The position numbers and the translations under genes are program-made. This document shows, in pieces, positions 1 to 6,178 of a DNA stretch of 11,656 bases. This stretch comes from Candidatus Peribacteria bacterium (GTDB lineage Bacteria > Patescibacteriota > Gracilibacteria > Peribacterales > Peribacteraceae), in contig JAAYXY010000079.1 in the NCBI GenBank assembly GCA_012515645.1, positions 1 to 11,656 of the forward strand, given 5' to 3'. Position 1 is the stretch's first letter; each line of letters begins with the position of its first letter. The notes under the pieces are model-generated. The model saw only the letters and a list, made by a program, of their open reading frames with translations, was not told the DNA's origin and did not search any database.

Positions 1-207
1 GACGTCCGCCACGCTCGTAACCAGGACATCGGCAATCTGGCGAGGAGAGCATTGAAGACGCTTGGCATATTGCAACGCCACAGGCGTTGCAATATCCCCA
101 TGAAACTCCTCCTGAGGCATATGCCAAGACACCACTGCATCTGGAGATGCGCCGAGAGAAATGAGTGCATCCTGCACGGCCTTTGTTAGTGCTGAAATCA
201 GCTCCAT
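1..207 (-). CDS. argS: Arginyl-tRNA synthetase, N-terminal part (cut by window edge)
   Basis: Arginyl-tRNA synthetase joins arginine to tRNA-Arg in the cytoplasm. Only the first 69 codons are present and the reading frame is open to the left edge. They match the start of the N-terminal additional domain of bacterial ArgRS, which recognises the D-loop corner of the tRNA. The marker is the stretch around residues 36-62, HGDIATPVALQYAK followed by PRQIADVL, which corresponds to the family pattern GDxxTxxAxxxAK..PxxIAxxL. The ATG at 205-207 is the only sensible start, and no Shine-Dalgarno precedes it. A -10-like hexamer ends eight bases upstream. The gene diverges from the lipoprotein gene. The catalytic HIGH region lies outside the window, so the call rests on the N-terminal domain alone. 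Confidence 0.85.
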   Translation of the reverse strand, partial: MELISALTKAVQDALISLGASPDAVVSWHMPQEEFHGDIATPVALQYAKRLQCSPRQIADVLVTSVADV

Positions 208-215
208 GAACAAAA

Positions 216-221
216 GATATA
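216..221 (-). promoter_or_regulatory. Candidate -10 box of argS
   Basis: TATATC read leftward, ending eight bases before the argS ATG. Transcription would begin at or within one or two bases of the start codon. No good -35 hexamer is visible at 16-18 bases. The surroundings are AT-rich, so a chance match is possible. Confidence 0.35.
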
Positions 222-431
222 TTCAAATAATTGCTTGGAATATACTGGAAATATCGGAATGTGCTACTTGTTTACATATTTTGATCTTGCTCAAAAAATA
301 TCCTCATGTTTGAACAATATATGTATCCATGTTTTATGGGTGGCTACGAGGAGATATTATTCTGAACAATTTTAAAGAACACACAAAGATATTTGGCTTA
401 AGAAAAGGATATTCCCTGTATCATAACATTG

Positions 432-440
432 TGCTATACT
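432..440 (+). promoter_or_regulatory. Extended -10 promoter of the lipoprotein gene
   Basis: TGCTATACT is a full extended -10 element (TGn plus TATACT at 435-440). Six bases separate it from the ATG at 447, so the transcript should begin on the A of the start codon and have no leader. The -35 region (412-417, TTCCCT) is poor, which is common for extended -10 promoters. The same TGTGCTA core precedes the VirB4-like gene and metG. Confidence 0.7.
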
Positions 441-446
441 ACAAAG

Positions 447-1331
447 ATGACACGCCGTATCACCATGGGGCTCTTGGCCATCCTACTTATCACTGGATGC
501 ACACAAAAGAGCAATGATACAACAACACATGATCAACTGCTGGATACAACTGGTGCTATTTCTGGCATCGTAGCTACAGTAAAACTCACCATACAACACA
601 AGGAGCACTATGAAATAATAAGACCTTCAGCAAGCCTGGGGCTCTATGCAACTCTGCATCTTGCTCAAGGGGCATTCTTGCAGGTTCAAACTGCCAAAGC
701 AGGTATAGAAGCGCAACAAAAGCTCCTCATAGGGCAGATGGAACCAGAGAGCAGTGAAACATTTTCCCTGCTCAAAGAGTTCGGCATCATACTGCAAGTC
801 GATATAGCCGATATGCTCAATAGAAGCACAGACAGACAGGAAGCACTTGAGCGTTATGAACGTAGCCTGGCAAACATCACGGAACTGGCTCAGCGCAAGG
901 AACGGGAACTTGCAGCACTGGAAGAAACGCTGAGAACACAACAAAAAGAGCAACGCAACACTGTCCGTGCATTGCAAAAAGCGATCAATGACGCACTGAA
1001 AGCAAAAGAGTACGAGGTCGCAAGTGCCAAGCAGGAAGAAAACACGAGCGCCAATGCGAAGTTAGCAGAAACCGAAACCCGTCTTGAGCAAACGAACGAT
1101 ATACAGAAAATTTACAGGGAATTGCTAGAAATAGCAGAAAAACGCCAAAGGGCTCTAGCAGAGAACCGAAAAATACTGATCGCAGGATTGAAAGTGATGA
1201 ATGTACCGGGAGTTGAAGAATTGGGTATTTTGGAAAAAGAGGGATTCCTGAGCAGATTTACTACAGGAGAAAGCAACACAACCTCACAGCCGACGGATAC
1301 CCGCTTCGGCACGATACCCGGCAACCGCTAA
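447..1331 (+). CDS. Coiled-coil lipoprotein upstream of VirB4-like ATPase
   Basis: Predicted 294-residue envelope lipoprotein of unknown role. From the ATG at 447 it has a short basic start (MTRR), a hydrophobic stretch and the lipobox ITGC, with Cys18 as the expected lipid attachment site, so the mature protein should be tethered to the outer face of the membrane. Residues from about 110 to 250 are rich in Glu, Lys, Gln, Ala and Leu with heptad-like spacing, suggesting a long coiled coil. The C-terminal tail is Thr/Ser-rich and probably flexible. An in-frame ATG at 429 lies upstream of the -10 box and is rejected, because transcription should start at 447. The gene lies 43 bases before the ATPase start and probably shares its transcription unit. 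A VirB5-like or pilus-tip role is possible from position only. I recognise no family. Confidence 0.75.
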   Translation: MTRRITMGLLAILLITGCTQKSNDTTTHDQLLDTTGAISGIVATVKLTIQHKEHYEIIRPSASLGLYATLHLAQGAFLQVQTAKAGIEAQQKLLIGQMEPESSETFSLLKEFGIILQVDIADMLNRSTDRQEALERYERSLANITELAQRKERELAALEETLRTQQKEQRNTVRALQKAINDALKAKEYEVASAKQEENTSANAKLAETETRLEQTNDIQKIYRELLEIAEKRQRALAENRKILIAGLKVMNVPGVEELGILEKEGFLSRFTTGESNTTSQPTDTRFGTIPGNR

Positions 1332-1342
1332 GCCGTTGCCGG
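1318..1342 (+). repeat. Inverted repeat centred on the lipoprotein stop codon
   Basis: CCGGCAAC (1318-1325) and GTTGCCGG (1335-1342) are perfect 8-base complements with a nine-base loop. The TAA stop (1329-1331) lies at the exact centre. The RNA hairpin would be GC-rich. No T-run follows on either side, so a classical intrinsic terminator is not supported. The extended -10 of the next gene begins 14 bases later. Confidence 0.7.
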
Positions 1343-1355
1343 ACACTGGAATCTG

Positions 1356-1364
1356 TGCTACAAT
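1356..1364 (+). promoter_or_regulatory. Extended -10 promoter of the VirB4-like gene
   Basis: TGCTACAAT is an extended -10 element (TGn plus TACAAT at 1359-1364). Ten bases separate it from the ATG at 1375, giving a predicted leader of only about three or four bases. It lies in the short gap after the lipoprotein stop, so the ATPase could be transcribed on its own as well as by read-through. Confidence 0.6.
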
Positions 1365-1374
1365 TACAGGATTT

Positions 1375-3258
1375 ATGGCACTCAAAAACACAAAAATAAC
1401 ACAGGGCATTAGCCACGTTGTGCTGCTGGCAGCAATCGACGACCTGCTTGGCATCCAGAAACAAGCAGTAGACACGCTCGTGCAGAAGAACGACGGAGAC
1501 AAGCTGACACAAACGGATAAGACCATCATTAAGAGATATGAAGAAGGACTGCAGAAAACATTGGATCTGATTGCACCTGCGGGCATGGAGATCAAGAACA
1601 ATAAAATCGTGCTCAACGACCGGCATGCACGCGTGCTGTACGTGTATAACTGGCCTAACTATCTGTACCCCAACTGGCTCGCGGCTACGATCAACTTCGA
1701 CGCTGAATTCGACATTGCCCAGTATATTTACCCATCCAGCAACACCATCATCATGAAGATGCTGCGCAAGAAGGTGACGGAGATGCGCGCATCCGTCCGC
1801 ATGCTGGAACAGAAGGGCATTGTTCGTGACCCCGTATTGGAAGCAGCGCTCCAGGATGCGGAGGAATTGCGCGACCTGCTGGCACGCGGTCGCGAAAAAC
1901 TCTTCCAGTTTGGCATGTATATCACGCTGTATGAACAGGATGAAAAAAGACTGAAAAAACTGGAGACGGATATCGAATCCCTGCTCGGAGGAAAATTGGT
2001 GCTCACCAAACCGGCCGTATTCCAGATGGAACACGCCTGGAATAGCACACTGCCGCTGTGCCTGGATGAACTGGAAATCAACCGAAACATGAACACGTCG
2101 CCGCTGGCGACAAGCTTTCCGTTCTCCAGCGCGGACCTCACAAGCGATCACGGCATCTTGTACGGCATCAACCGCCACAACGACAGCCTGGTCATCTTCG
2201 ACCGGTTCGATTTGCCCAATGCAAATGCAACTGTATTCGCCACATCGGGCGCAGGTAAATCATTCATGGTCAAGCTGGAAATTCTGCGATCGCTGATGTT
2301 CGGAACCGAGGTCTTCGTCATCGACCCGGAAAACGAATACGTAGAACTCAGCGAAACAGTGGGAGGCAGTCACATCCCCATTTCTCTGCAGAGCTCACAT
2401 CGCATCAACCCGTTCGACCTGCCAAAAGCCGTACGCGGTGAAGAAGCGGAGACGGGGGAAATCCTGCGGGCATCCGCAATCAATCTGCACGGCCTCTTTA
2501 AACTCATGCTCGGCACCCTGACACCTGCGGAAGACGGCATCCTGGATAAAGCAATTCTGGATACCTACGCGCTGAAGAAAATCACGATGGACACCGAAGA
2601 TACCAGTGGTTTGGAACCGCCGACGATGCGCGATCTCGTAGACGTGCTTTCCACCACAGAAGGCGGCGAACACATGGCGCAGACCCTCAAGAAGTACACC
2701 GAAGGTAGCTACGCAGGCATGTTCGACCAACAGACGAACATCGAGCTGGAAAAACAAGTAGTGGTATTCCAGATCCGGGACTTAGAAGAACAGCTGCGCC
2801 CTATCGCAATGTACGTCATTCTCAACTTCCTTTGGAATCGTATCCGCGCAGATTTTAAGAAACGATTCCTGGTCATCGATGAAGCATGGAACCTGATGCA
2901 ACATGAAGATTCCGCCAGATTCCTCTACGGACTCATTAAACGCGCGCGCAAATACTACCTCGGCATCACCACAATTACGCAAGACGTAGAAGACTTCGTA
3001 AACTCACCGTACGGCAAACCGATCATCACGAACGCATCCCTGCAGGTCCTGCTGAAGCAATCACCATCCGCCGTGGATAATCTACAAAAACTCTTCTACC
3101 TTACCGATGGAGAAAAATATCTGCTACTCAACTCAGATGTGGGACAGGGTCTCTTCTTCGCCGAAAACAAACATGTCGCAATACAAATTGTCGCCAGCCC
3201 ACAAGAAGAGCAGCTGATCACCACCAAGCCGAGGAAGTTTTGGCAAAAAAAAAGGTAA
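1375..3258 (+). CDS. VirB4/TraC-like type IV secretion ATPase
   Basis: VirB4-like P-loop ATPase of 627 residues, expected to act as a hexamer at the inner face of the membrane and power assembly or substrate transfer of a type IV secretion or pilus-like machine. The N-terminal half (about 1-270) is the VirB4 non-catalytic domain of the short patescibacterial type. The RecA-like domain has Walker A at 289-296 (ATSGAGKS, Lys295), a DPENEY segment after it, an INPFDLP motif, Walker B with FLVIDE (Asp502, Glu503) followed by AW, and TTITQD. A longer frame from a TTG at 1336 begins inside the preceding stop hairpin and upstream of the promoter, so ATG 1375 is preferred. The gene end overlaps the next gene by 19 bases across an A9 run. 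The assignment to the VirB4 superfamily is firm. The cargo is unknown. Confidence 0.9.
   Translation: MALKNTKITQGISHVVLLAAIDDLLGIQKQAVDTLVQKNDGDKLTQTDKTIIKRYEEGLQKTLDLIAPAGMEIKNNKIVLNDRHARVLYVYNWPNYLYPNWLAATINFDAEFDIAQYIYPSSNTIIMKMLRKKVTEMRASVRMLEQKGIVRDPVLEAALQDAEELRDLLARGREKLFQFGMYITLYEQDEKRLKKLETDIESLLGGKLVLTKPAVFQMEHAWNSTLPLCLDELEINRNMNTSPLATSFPFSSADLTSDHGILYGINRHNDSLVIFDRFDLPNANATVFATSGAGKSFMVKLEILRSLMFGTEVFVIDPENEYVELSETVGGSHIPISLQSSHRINPFDLPKAVRGEEAETGEILRASAINLHGLFKLMLGTLTPAEDGILDKAILDTYALKKITMDTEDTSGLEPPTMRDLVDVLSTTEGGEHMAQTLKKYTEGSYAGMFDQQTNIELEKQVVVFQIRDLEEQLRPIAMYVILNFLWNRIRADFKKRFLVIDEAWNLMQHEDSARFLYGLIKRARKYYLGITTITQDVEDFVNSPYGKPIITNASLQVLLKQSPSAVDNLQKLFYLTDGEKYLLLNSDVGQGLFFAENKHVAIQIVASPQEEQLITTKPRKFWQKKR
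3231..3237 (+). promoter_or_regulatory. Shine-Dalgarno-like site before the TTG start
   Basis: GAGGAAG inside the end of the VirB4-like gene is the only convincing purine-rich ribosome site at a gene start in the window. It lies two bases before the TTG at 3240, with five bases between its GAGG core and the TTG. It also lies eight bases before the slippery A AAA AAA (3246-3252), close to the distance at which a Shine-Dalgarno stimulates -1 frameshifting in E. coli dnaX. Confidence 0.5.
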
Positions 3259-3815
3259 AGAAAGCCAAGAAAGACGCTGCATCACATGCGGCTGCAACCG
3301 CGCTAAACAGTTCTGAGAAACCGGTACAAGAACAGATACAGGAAGAACAATCAGCTGAAACAACCGCACCAATAGAAGTGCCAAAGGCAACGGAAGCAGA
3401 AACCGAGGCACAGACTCCGGAACCGAAAGAAGCTCCACCGAAACCCAACAATGAAAGCGAAACTCATACAGAAGAATCTGAGGTGCTGCAGAAAATCAAA
3501 CCGGAAACGCCGAGTAATAAGAAGATCCTGAATGCTGTGGAATCTCTGAAGAGCGGCGAATCACTGGAACGCATCGTACAGATGGAAATGCAGGAAAATG
3601 CCGAAAGGGACAGCGAAAGTGCAGTGCAGGAAGAAAAAATACAAGGAGAACGAGAGAAAGAAAAACACGCAGATGAACCTCCGGAAACAACACCGCAAAA
3701 CCCGAACGCAATGCCTGCGCCACAAGAAATACCAATAGAGAAAAAAGTACCGGAGAACCCGGAGAACCCGGAGAACCCGTACCTCGGAATACAACCAGAG
3801 AAACTGAAGGGATAA
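3240..3815 (+). CDS. Acidic, Pro/Glu-rich disordered protein coupled to VirB4-like gene
   Basis: Predicted 191-residue protein with no recognisable fold. The first eleven residues are strongly basic (MAKKKVKKAKK). The rest is dominated by Glu, Pro, Lys, Gln, Thr and Ala and should be mostly disordered. A short region near residues 98-120 (KILNAVESLKSGESLERIVQ) could form helix. The end contains a PEN tripeptide repeated three times. No signal peptide or membrane segment is seen. The start is a TTG overlapping the VirB4-like gene in the -1 frame, behind GAGGAAG. Translation is therefore either coupled re-initiation or a -1 frameshift product fused to the ATPase. The conserved direction and overlap suggest it works with the ATPase, perhaps as a flexible adaptor. 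That is inference. Confidence 0.7.
   Translation: MAKKKVKKAKKDAASHAAATALNSSEKPVQEQIQEEQSAETTAPIEVPKATEAETEAQTPEPKEAPPKPNNESETHTEESEVLQKIKPETPSNKKILNAVESLKSGESLERIVQMEMQENAERDSESAVQEEKIQGEREKEKHADEPPETTPQNPNAMPAPQEIPIEKKVPENPENPENPYLGIQPEKLKG
3245..3253 (+). other. A9 homopolymer, candidate -1 slippery site
   Basis: Nine A residues lie in the overlap of the two genes. In the VirB4 frame the codons are CAA AAA AAA AGG TAA, so A_AAA_AAA (3246-3252) is a perfect -1 slippery heptamer. A slip enters the frame of the downstream protein and would give a fused product of about 813 residues. A 7-bp stem with a CAC loop can form at 3276-3292, further downstream than usual stimulators. Confidence 0.45.
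3750..3779 (+). repeat. 9-base tandem repeat coding PEN x3
   Basis: Three perfect copies of CCGGAGAAC (3750-3776) followed by a partial CCG. They encode Pro-Glu-Asn three times near the C-terminus of the acidic protein. This is a small in-frame minisatellite that could vary in copy number. Confidence 0.85.
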
Positions 3816-3821
3816 ATCCCT
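3808..3821. repeat. Palindrome spanning the stops of two convergent genes
   Basis: AGGGAT (3808-3813), AA, ATCCCT (3816-3821) form a perfect 14-base inverted repeat between the acidic-protein gene and nrnA. It covers the rightward TAA (3813-3815) and most of the leftward TAG (3820-3822). The two genes are four bases apart. No T-run follows on either strand, so it is at best a weak bidirectional 3'-end hairpin. Confidence 0.5.
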
Positions 3822-4791
3822 ATTGCGTTGCTGGTACAACCTTCCAGCGCAAATCCTGCTTTAAGCTGCCAGGCAGCGCAAAACCCGCTGCCTTCTTATG
3901 CCCGCCACCCTGAAAGCGGCTTGCCATCTGCGCGACATCGACATCATCACGCAGGGTACGTAGCGACCCTTTCACAGTCCCATCACGTTCGGAGAGGATG
4001 AGAGAAAAACGCATGCCGGGAACGGCATTGACGTAATCAATGGCACCCGTAAGTTCAGAAGCATCTGCACCCGTGGCACGAAAATCCCCCTGCGTCACAG
4101 CGGAAATGGCACCTCCTTCCTCTGTAATGGTGATCTTTTCCAACACACGCCCCCATAGCTTAAGCGTACTGAGTTTGGCGGTACGGAACACGGCTGTCAC
4201 GATTTCCTGTTGCCGCGCCCCATCACGCAACAGACGCGCAACAGTGCGATAGACTTCAGCCGTAGTGTTGCTGTGCAGCAAACCACCGGTATCGGTGTAC
4301 ACACCAGTGAGCAGACAGGTAGCGCAGTCAGCATCTATGTGCCAAGTGAGCGCATCGGCGAGTTGCAATACGATCTCACAACTGGAAGCCGCGGCAGGCA
4401 CAACAATGTTCACTGTGCCAAACTGCGTATTCGTTGGATGGTGATCGATATTCACGCTCGGCATGCCGGGCGCAAAGAGCTGCGGATGCGACTCGTGGAG
4501 TTCTGTGAGTTTAGGCTCGGCGCTGTCTAAGAACACACATGCATCCCCCTCCAAAACCGAAGGAGGCCCCTGCACCGTGCGTACGCCGGGCAAAAAAGTG
4601 AAAACATCAGGCACAGGATCAACGCAGTGCATCTGCACAGTCGTCTGCGGATACACGCGTGCAAGTAACATGCCAATGCCCAAAAGAGAACCGACTGCGT
4701 CACCGTCCGGATTGCGGTGACAAATGCAAAGAATGCGCTTTGCCTGGCTAAAAACCGATTGTGCCTGCCCTGCAAGATCCGACCGTATCAT
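3820..4791 (-). CDS. nrnA: DHH/DHHA1 phosphoesterase, NrnA-type nanoRNase/pAp phosphatase
   Basis: NrnA-type DHH-DHHA1 enzyme, 323 residues, the normal family length. Such enzymes degrade very short RNA or DNA oligonucleotides with Mn2+ and many also remove the 3'-phosphate from pAp. The DHH domain has motif I HRNPDGDAVGS (25-35), a metal-binding LDSAE (Asp89), the name-giving NIDHH (Asp116-His118) and YTDTGG. The DHHA1 substrate domain ends with GGGHKKAAG (295-303). All catalytic acidic and histidine residues expected for activity are present. The ATG at 4791 has no Shine-Dalgarno. The gene follows rbfA on the same strand after 63 bases, an arrangement common in bacteria. It converges with the acidic-protein gene. 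c-di-NMP hydrolysis (GdpP-like) is less likely because no membrane or PAS part is present. Confidence 0.9.
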   Translation of the reverse strand: MIRSDLAGQAQSVFSQAKRILCICHRNPDGDAVGSLLGIGMLLARVYPQTTVQMHCVDPVPDVFTFLPGVRTVQGPPSVLEGDACVFLDSAEPKLTELHESHPQLFAPGMPSVNIDHHPTNTQFGTVNIVVPAAASSCEIVLQLADALTWHIDADCATCLLTGVYTDTGGLLHSNTTAEVYRTVARLLRDGARQQEIVTAVFRTAKLSTLKLWGRVLEKITITEEGGAISAVTQGDFRATGADASELTGAIDYVNAVPGMRFSLILSERDGTVKGSLRTLRDDVDVAQMASRFQGGGHKKAAGFALPGSLKQDLRWKVVPATQ

Positions 4792-4854
4792 AAAGGACGC
4801 GAGCCTACAGCGCAGGGGGAGCTATGGGCAAACGTGTGGTCTTGCGTACAGGAG

Positions 4855-5190
4855 TCAGGTGTCGTTTGGCTCTATATCCATGCCGGAAAGCAGCGCATCA
4901 ATGCGCGAAGCGCGGATCGGTGTTTCGTCTACACGAAAACGCAGACGGGGAATATGCCTGCTGCGCAGGCATCCAAGATCGCGCTGCAGACGCGCGCGCT
5001 GGGATTCCAAATACGCCAATGCGGCCTCCGGATTGCGCAACGCACTTACGTATGCAGTCGCATAAGCACCATCGGCAGAGACAACGACTTCGGTGAATGA
5101 CACGACGCCACATTCCAATGGACATGTGCGCAATACGGGAGCGATAATCTCTCGTACGGCGGATGCCAGAGCTGCAGAACGTTTGGACAT
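4855..5190 (-). CDS. rbfA: 30S ribosome-binding factor A
   Basis: RbfA binds immature 30S subunits and helps finish the 5' end of 16S rRNA. The predicted protein has 111 residues, typical for the family. It follows the single KH-like fold: an N-terminal helix (SKRSAALASAVREII), strands with TEVVVSADGAYATAYVS, a central helix rich in Leu and Arg, and the hallmark IPRLRFRVDETP before the closing helix. The frame continues upstream to 5238, but MSKR at 5190 fits the family start and sits six bases after a -10-like TACCAT. It is probably the first gene of an rbfA-nrnA unit and is divergent from fmt. The usual neighbours infB and truB are not adjacent. Confidence 0.9.
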   Translation of the reverse strand: MSKRSAALASAVREIIAPVLRTCPLECGVVSFTEVVVSADGAYATAYVSALRNPEAALAYLESQRARLQRDLGCLRSRHIPRLRFRVDETPIRASRIDALLSGMDIEPNDT

Positions 5191-5196
5191 ATACAA

Positions 5197-5202
5197 ATGG
5201 TA
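5197..5202 (-). promoter_or_regulatory. Candidate -10 box of rbfA
   Basis: TACCAT read leftward with exactly six bases to the rbfA ATG, predicting a leaderless transcript. No clear -35 is seen at 16-18 bases, where the inverted repeats of this gap lie. Control by a bound protein would fit. Confidence 0.4.
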
Positions 5203-5263
5203 CGATGCACATCGTATCGTGTATTGCACATGCAACATACCAAAATTCCAAATACACGATACG
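5201..5263. promoter_or_regulatory. Nested inverted repeats, candidate operator between rbfA and fmt
   Basis: Three perfect inverted repeats lie in 63 bases of the 105-base divergent gap. TACGATG-CA-CATCGTA is at 5201-5216. TTGCA-CA-TGCAA is at 5224-5235. A 13-base pair of arms, CGTATCGTGTATT (5213-5225) and AATACACGATACG (5251-5263), is separated by 25 bases. ATCGT or its complement ACGAT occurs four times (5202, 5211, 5216, 5256). The cluster abuts the rbfA -10 box. It lies outside the predicted transcripts of both genes, so a DNA-level protein site is more likely than an RNA element. Confidence 0.55.
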
Positions 5264-5281
5264 CTACAAGCAAAGATGCAC

Positions 5282-5287
5282 TATGCT
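5282..5287 (+). promoter_or_regulatory. Candidate -10 box of fmt
   Basis: TATGCT with eight bases to the fmt ATG at 5296, predicting a leader of about one base. No recognisable -35 is present, and no Shine-Dalgarno precedes the start. Confidence 0.4.
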
Positions 5288-5295
5288 TTACCTGT

Positions 5296-6171
5296 ATGGC
5301 TGCCTCACCCCTACACATCATCTTCTGCGGCACCTCCACTTTCGCCATTCCGGCGCTCTGCGCACTCATGGAAGCAAAGAATATGGCCATCGATCTGGTC
5401 ATAACGCAGCCGGATAAGCCTGTGGGTCGCACACAGGCAATAACATCGCCGCCCGTCGCGATTGCCGCGAAAGAATACGGCTTACCAATCGCACAACCAG
5501 CAACCATCAACAACATGAGCATAGGAGGAACCACACCGGATTTTCTTATTGTCGTTTCCTACGGGCAGCGCATCGGAGATGCCCTGCTCGCATTGCCGCG
5601 CATTGCGCCAATCAACATTCACCCTTCCCTGTTGCCGCGATGGCGGGGAGCCTCCCCTATCCAGCACGCGCTACTGGCCGGAGACAAGCAGACAGGCGTG
5701 ACGATCCAGCGTATGGTGGCAGAAATGGATGCTGGACCGATTCTTGCACAGCAAGAAACGCCCATCGGTGCAGAAGAAACCGCAGAAGAACTGCACGACC
5801 GTCTGGCAGATATGAGCGCACAAATGCTGGTACCTACACTGCAGAAACCTCTGCAGGAAAAAGCGCAGAATGAAACAGAAGTCACCGTGTGCGGAAAACT
5901 CAGCAGAAATGACGGTTACGTCGACCCCTCAACCATGACCGCCGAGTATATCCACCGGCGCATACGGGCACTCGTCCCATGGCCGGGCGTACACTGCAGC
6001 ATTGAAGGTCAGACCGTCAAACTGCATAGAGCGACACTAGAGCCCACAGAAAAGAGCCTGCCGCTGCAATGTGCAGAATCGACAGTGCTCTTTATAACGC
6101 GGTTACAATCCCCCGGCGGCCATGTACTGCCCGCAGACGCATGGCTGCGAGGCAAGCAGCAAAGGACATAA
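5296..6171 (+). CDS. fmt: Methionyl-tRNA formyltransferase
   Basis: Fmt transfers a formyl group from 10-formyl-tetrahydrofolate to Met-tRNAi, making the initiator used by bacterial ribosomes. The product has 291 residues, slightly short of the usual 305-315. The N-terminal formyltransferase fold starts with IIFCGTSTFAIPAL. The folate and catalytic region has NIHPSLLPRWRGASP with Asn107 and His109, and AEMDAGPIL with Asp145, matching the Asn-His-Asp triad of E. coli Fmt. The C-terminal OB domain includes LSRNDGYVDP and the ALVPWPG motif. The frame opens upstream at 5197, but MAASPLHIIF at 5296 suits the family and the -10 box. It is divergent from rbfA and converges with the PUR-domain gene at a distance of five bases. 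metG, which makes its substrate, is nearby. Confidence 0.95.
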   Translation: MAASPLHIIFCGTSTFAIPALCALMEAKNMAIDLVITQPDKPVGRTQAITSPPVAIAAKEYGLPIAQPATINNMSIGGTTPDFLIVVSYGQRIGDALLALPRIAPINIHPSLLPRWRGASPIQHALLAGDKQTGVTIQRMVAEMDAGPILAQQETPIGAEETAEELHDRLADMSAQMLVPTLQKPLQEKAQNETEVTVCGKLSRNDGYVDPSTMTAEYIHRRIRALVPWPGVHCSIEGQTVKLHRATLEPTEKSLPLQCAESTVLFITRLQSPGGHVLPADAWLRGKQQRT

Positions 6172-6178
6172 TGTCCTT
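6162..6178. repeat. Palindrome centred on the fmt stop codon
   Basis: AAGGACAT (6162-6169), A, ATGTCCTT (6171-6178) form a perfect 17-base inverted repeat. Its centre at 6170 is the middle base of the fmt TAA. It also covers two bases of the stop of the convergent PUR-domain gene (6177-6179). As RNA the usable stem is AAGGAC/GTCCTT with a five-base loop. No T-run follows. Confidence 0.55.

Larger units (their letters stand above)
208..446. other. AT-rich divergent intergenic region
   Basis: This 239-base gap separates argS (leftward) from the lipoprotein gene (rightward) and is the longest stretch without a confident gene. It is visibly richer in A and T than the rest of the window. It holds the two outward -10 boxes and a further rightward TATACT at 241-246 that has no good -35. 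A 62-codon frame starts at 329 but overlaps the lipoprotein gene and has no start signal. No RNA gene or long repeat is visible. Confidence 0.6.

Noticed and set aside
429..446. Upstream ATG of the lipoprotein frame
   Set aside because: It lies before the extended -10 at 432-440, so the predicted transcript does not contain it. The lipoprotein signal is better from 447.
329..517. 62-codon rightward frame in the AT-rich gap
   Set aside because: It overlaps the lipoprotein gene start in another frame, has no clear promoter-to-start arrangement like its neighbours, and its sequence resembles no protein family I know.
1336..1374. TTG start 13 codons upstream for the VirB4-like gene
   Set aside because: It lies inside the stop hairpin of the preceding gene and upstream of the extended -10. 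The extra residues do not look like VirB4.
1261..2178. Long leftward frame of about 305 codons opposite the lipoprotein and VirB4-like genes
   Set aside because: It is the shadow of the confidently assigned VirB4-like gene and has an amino acid composition unlike a real protein, rich in Cys, Gln and His.
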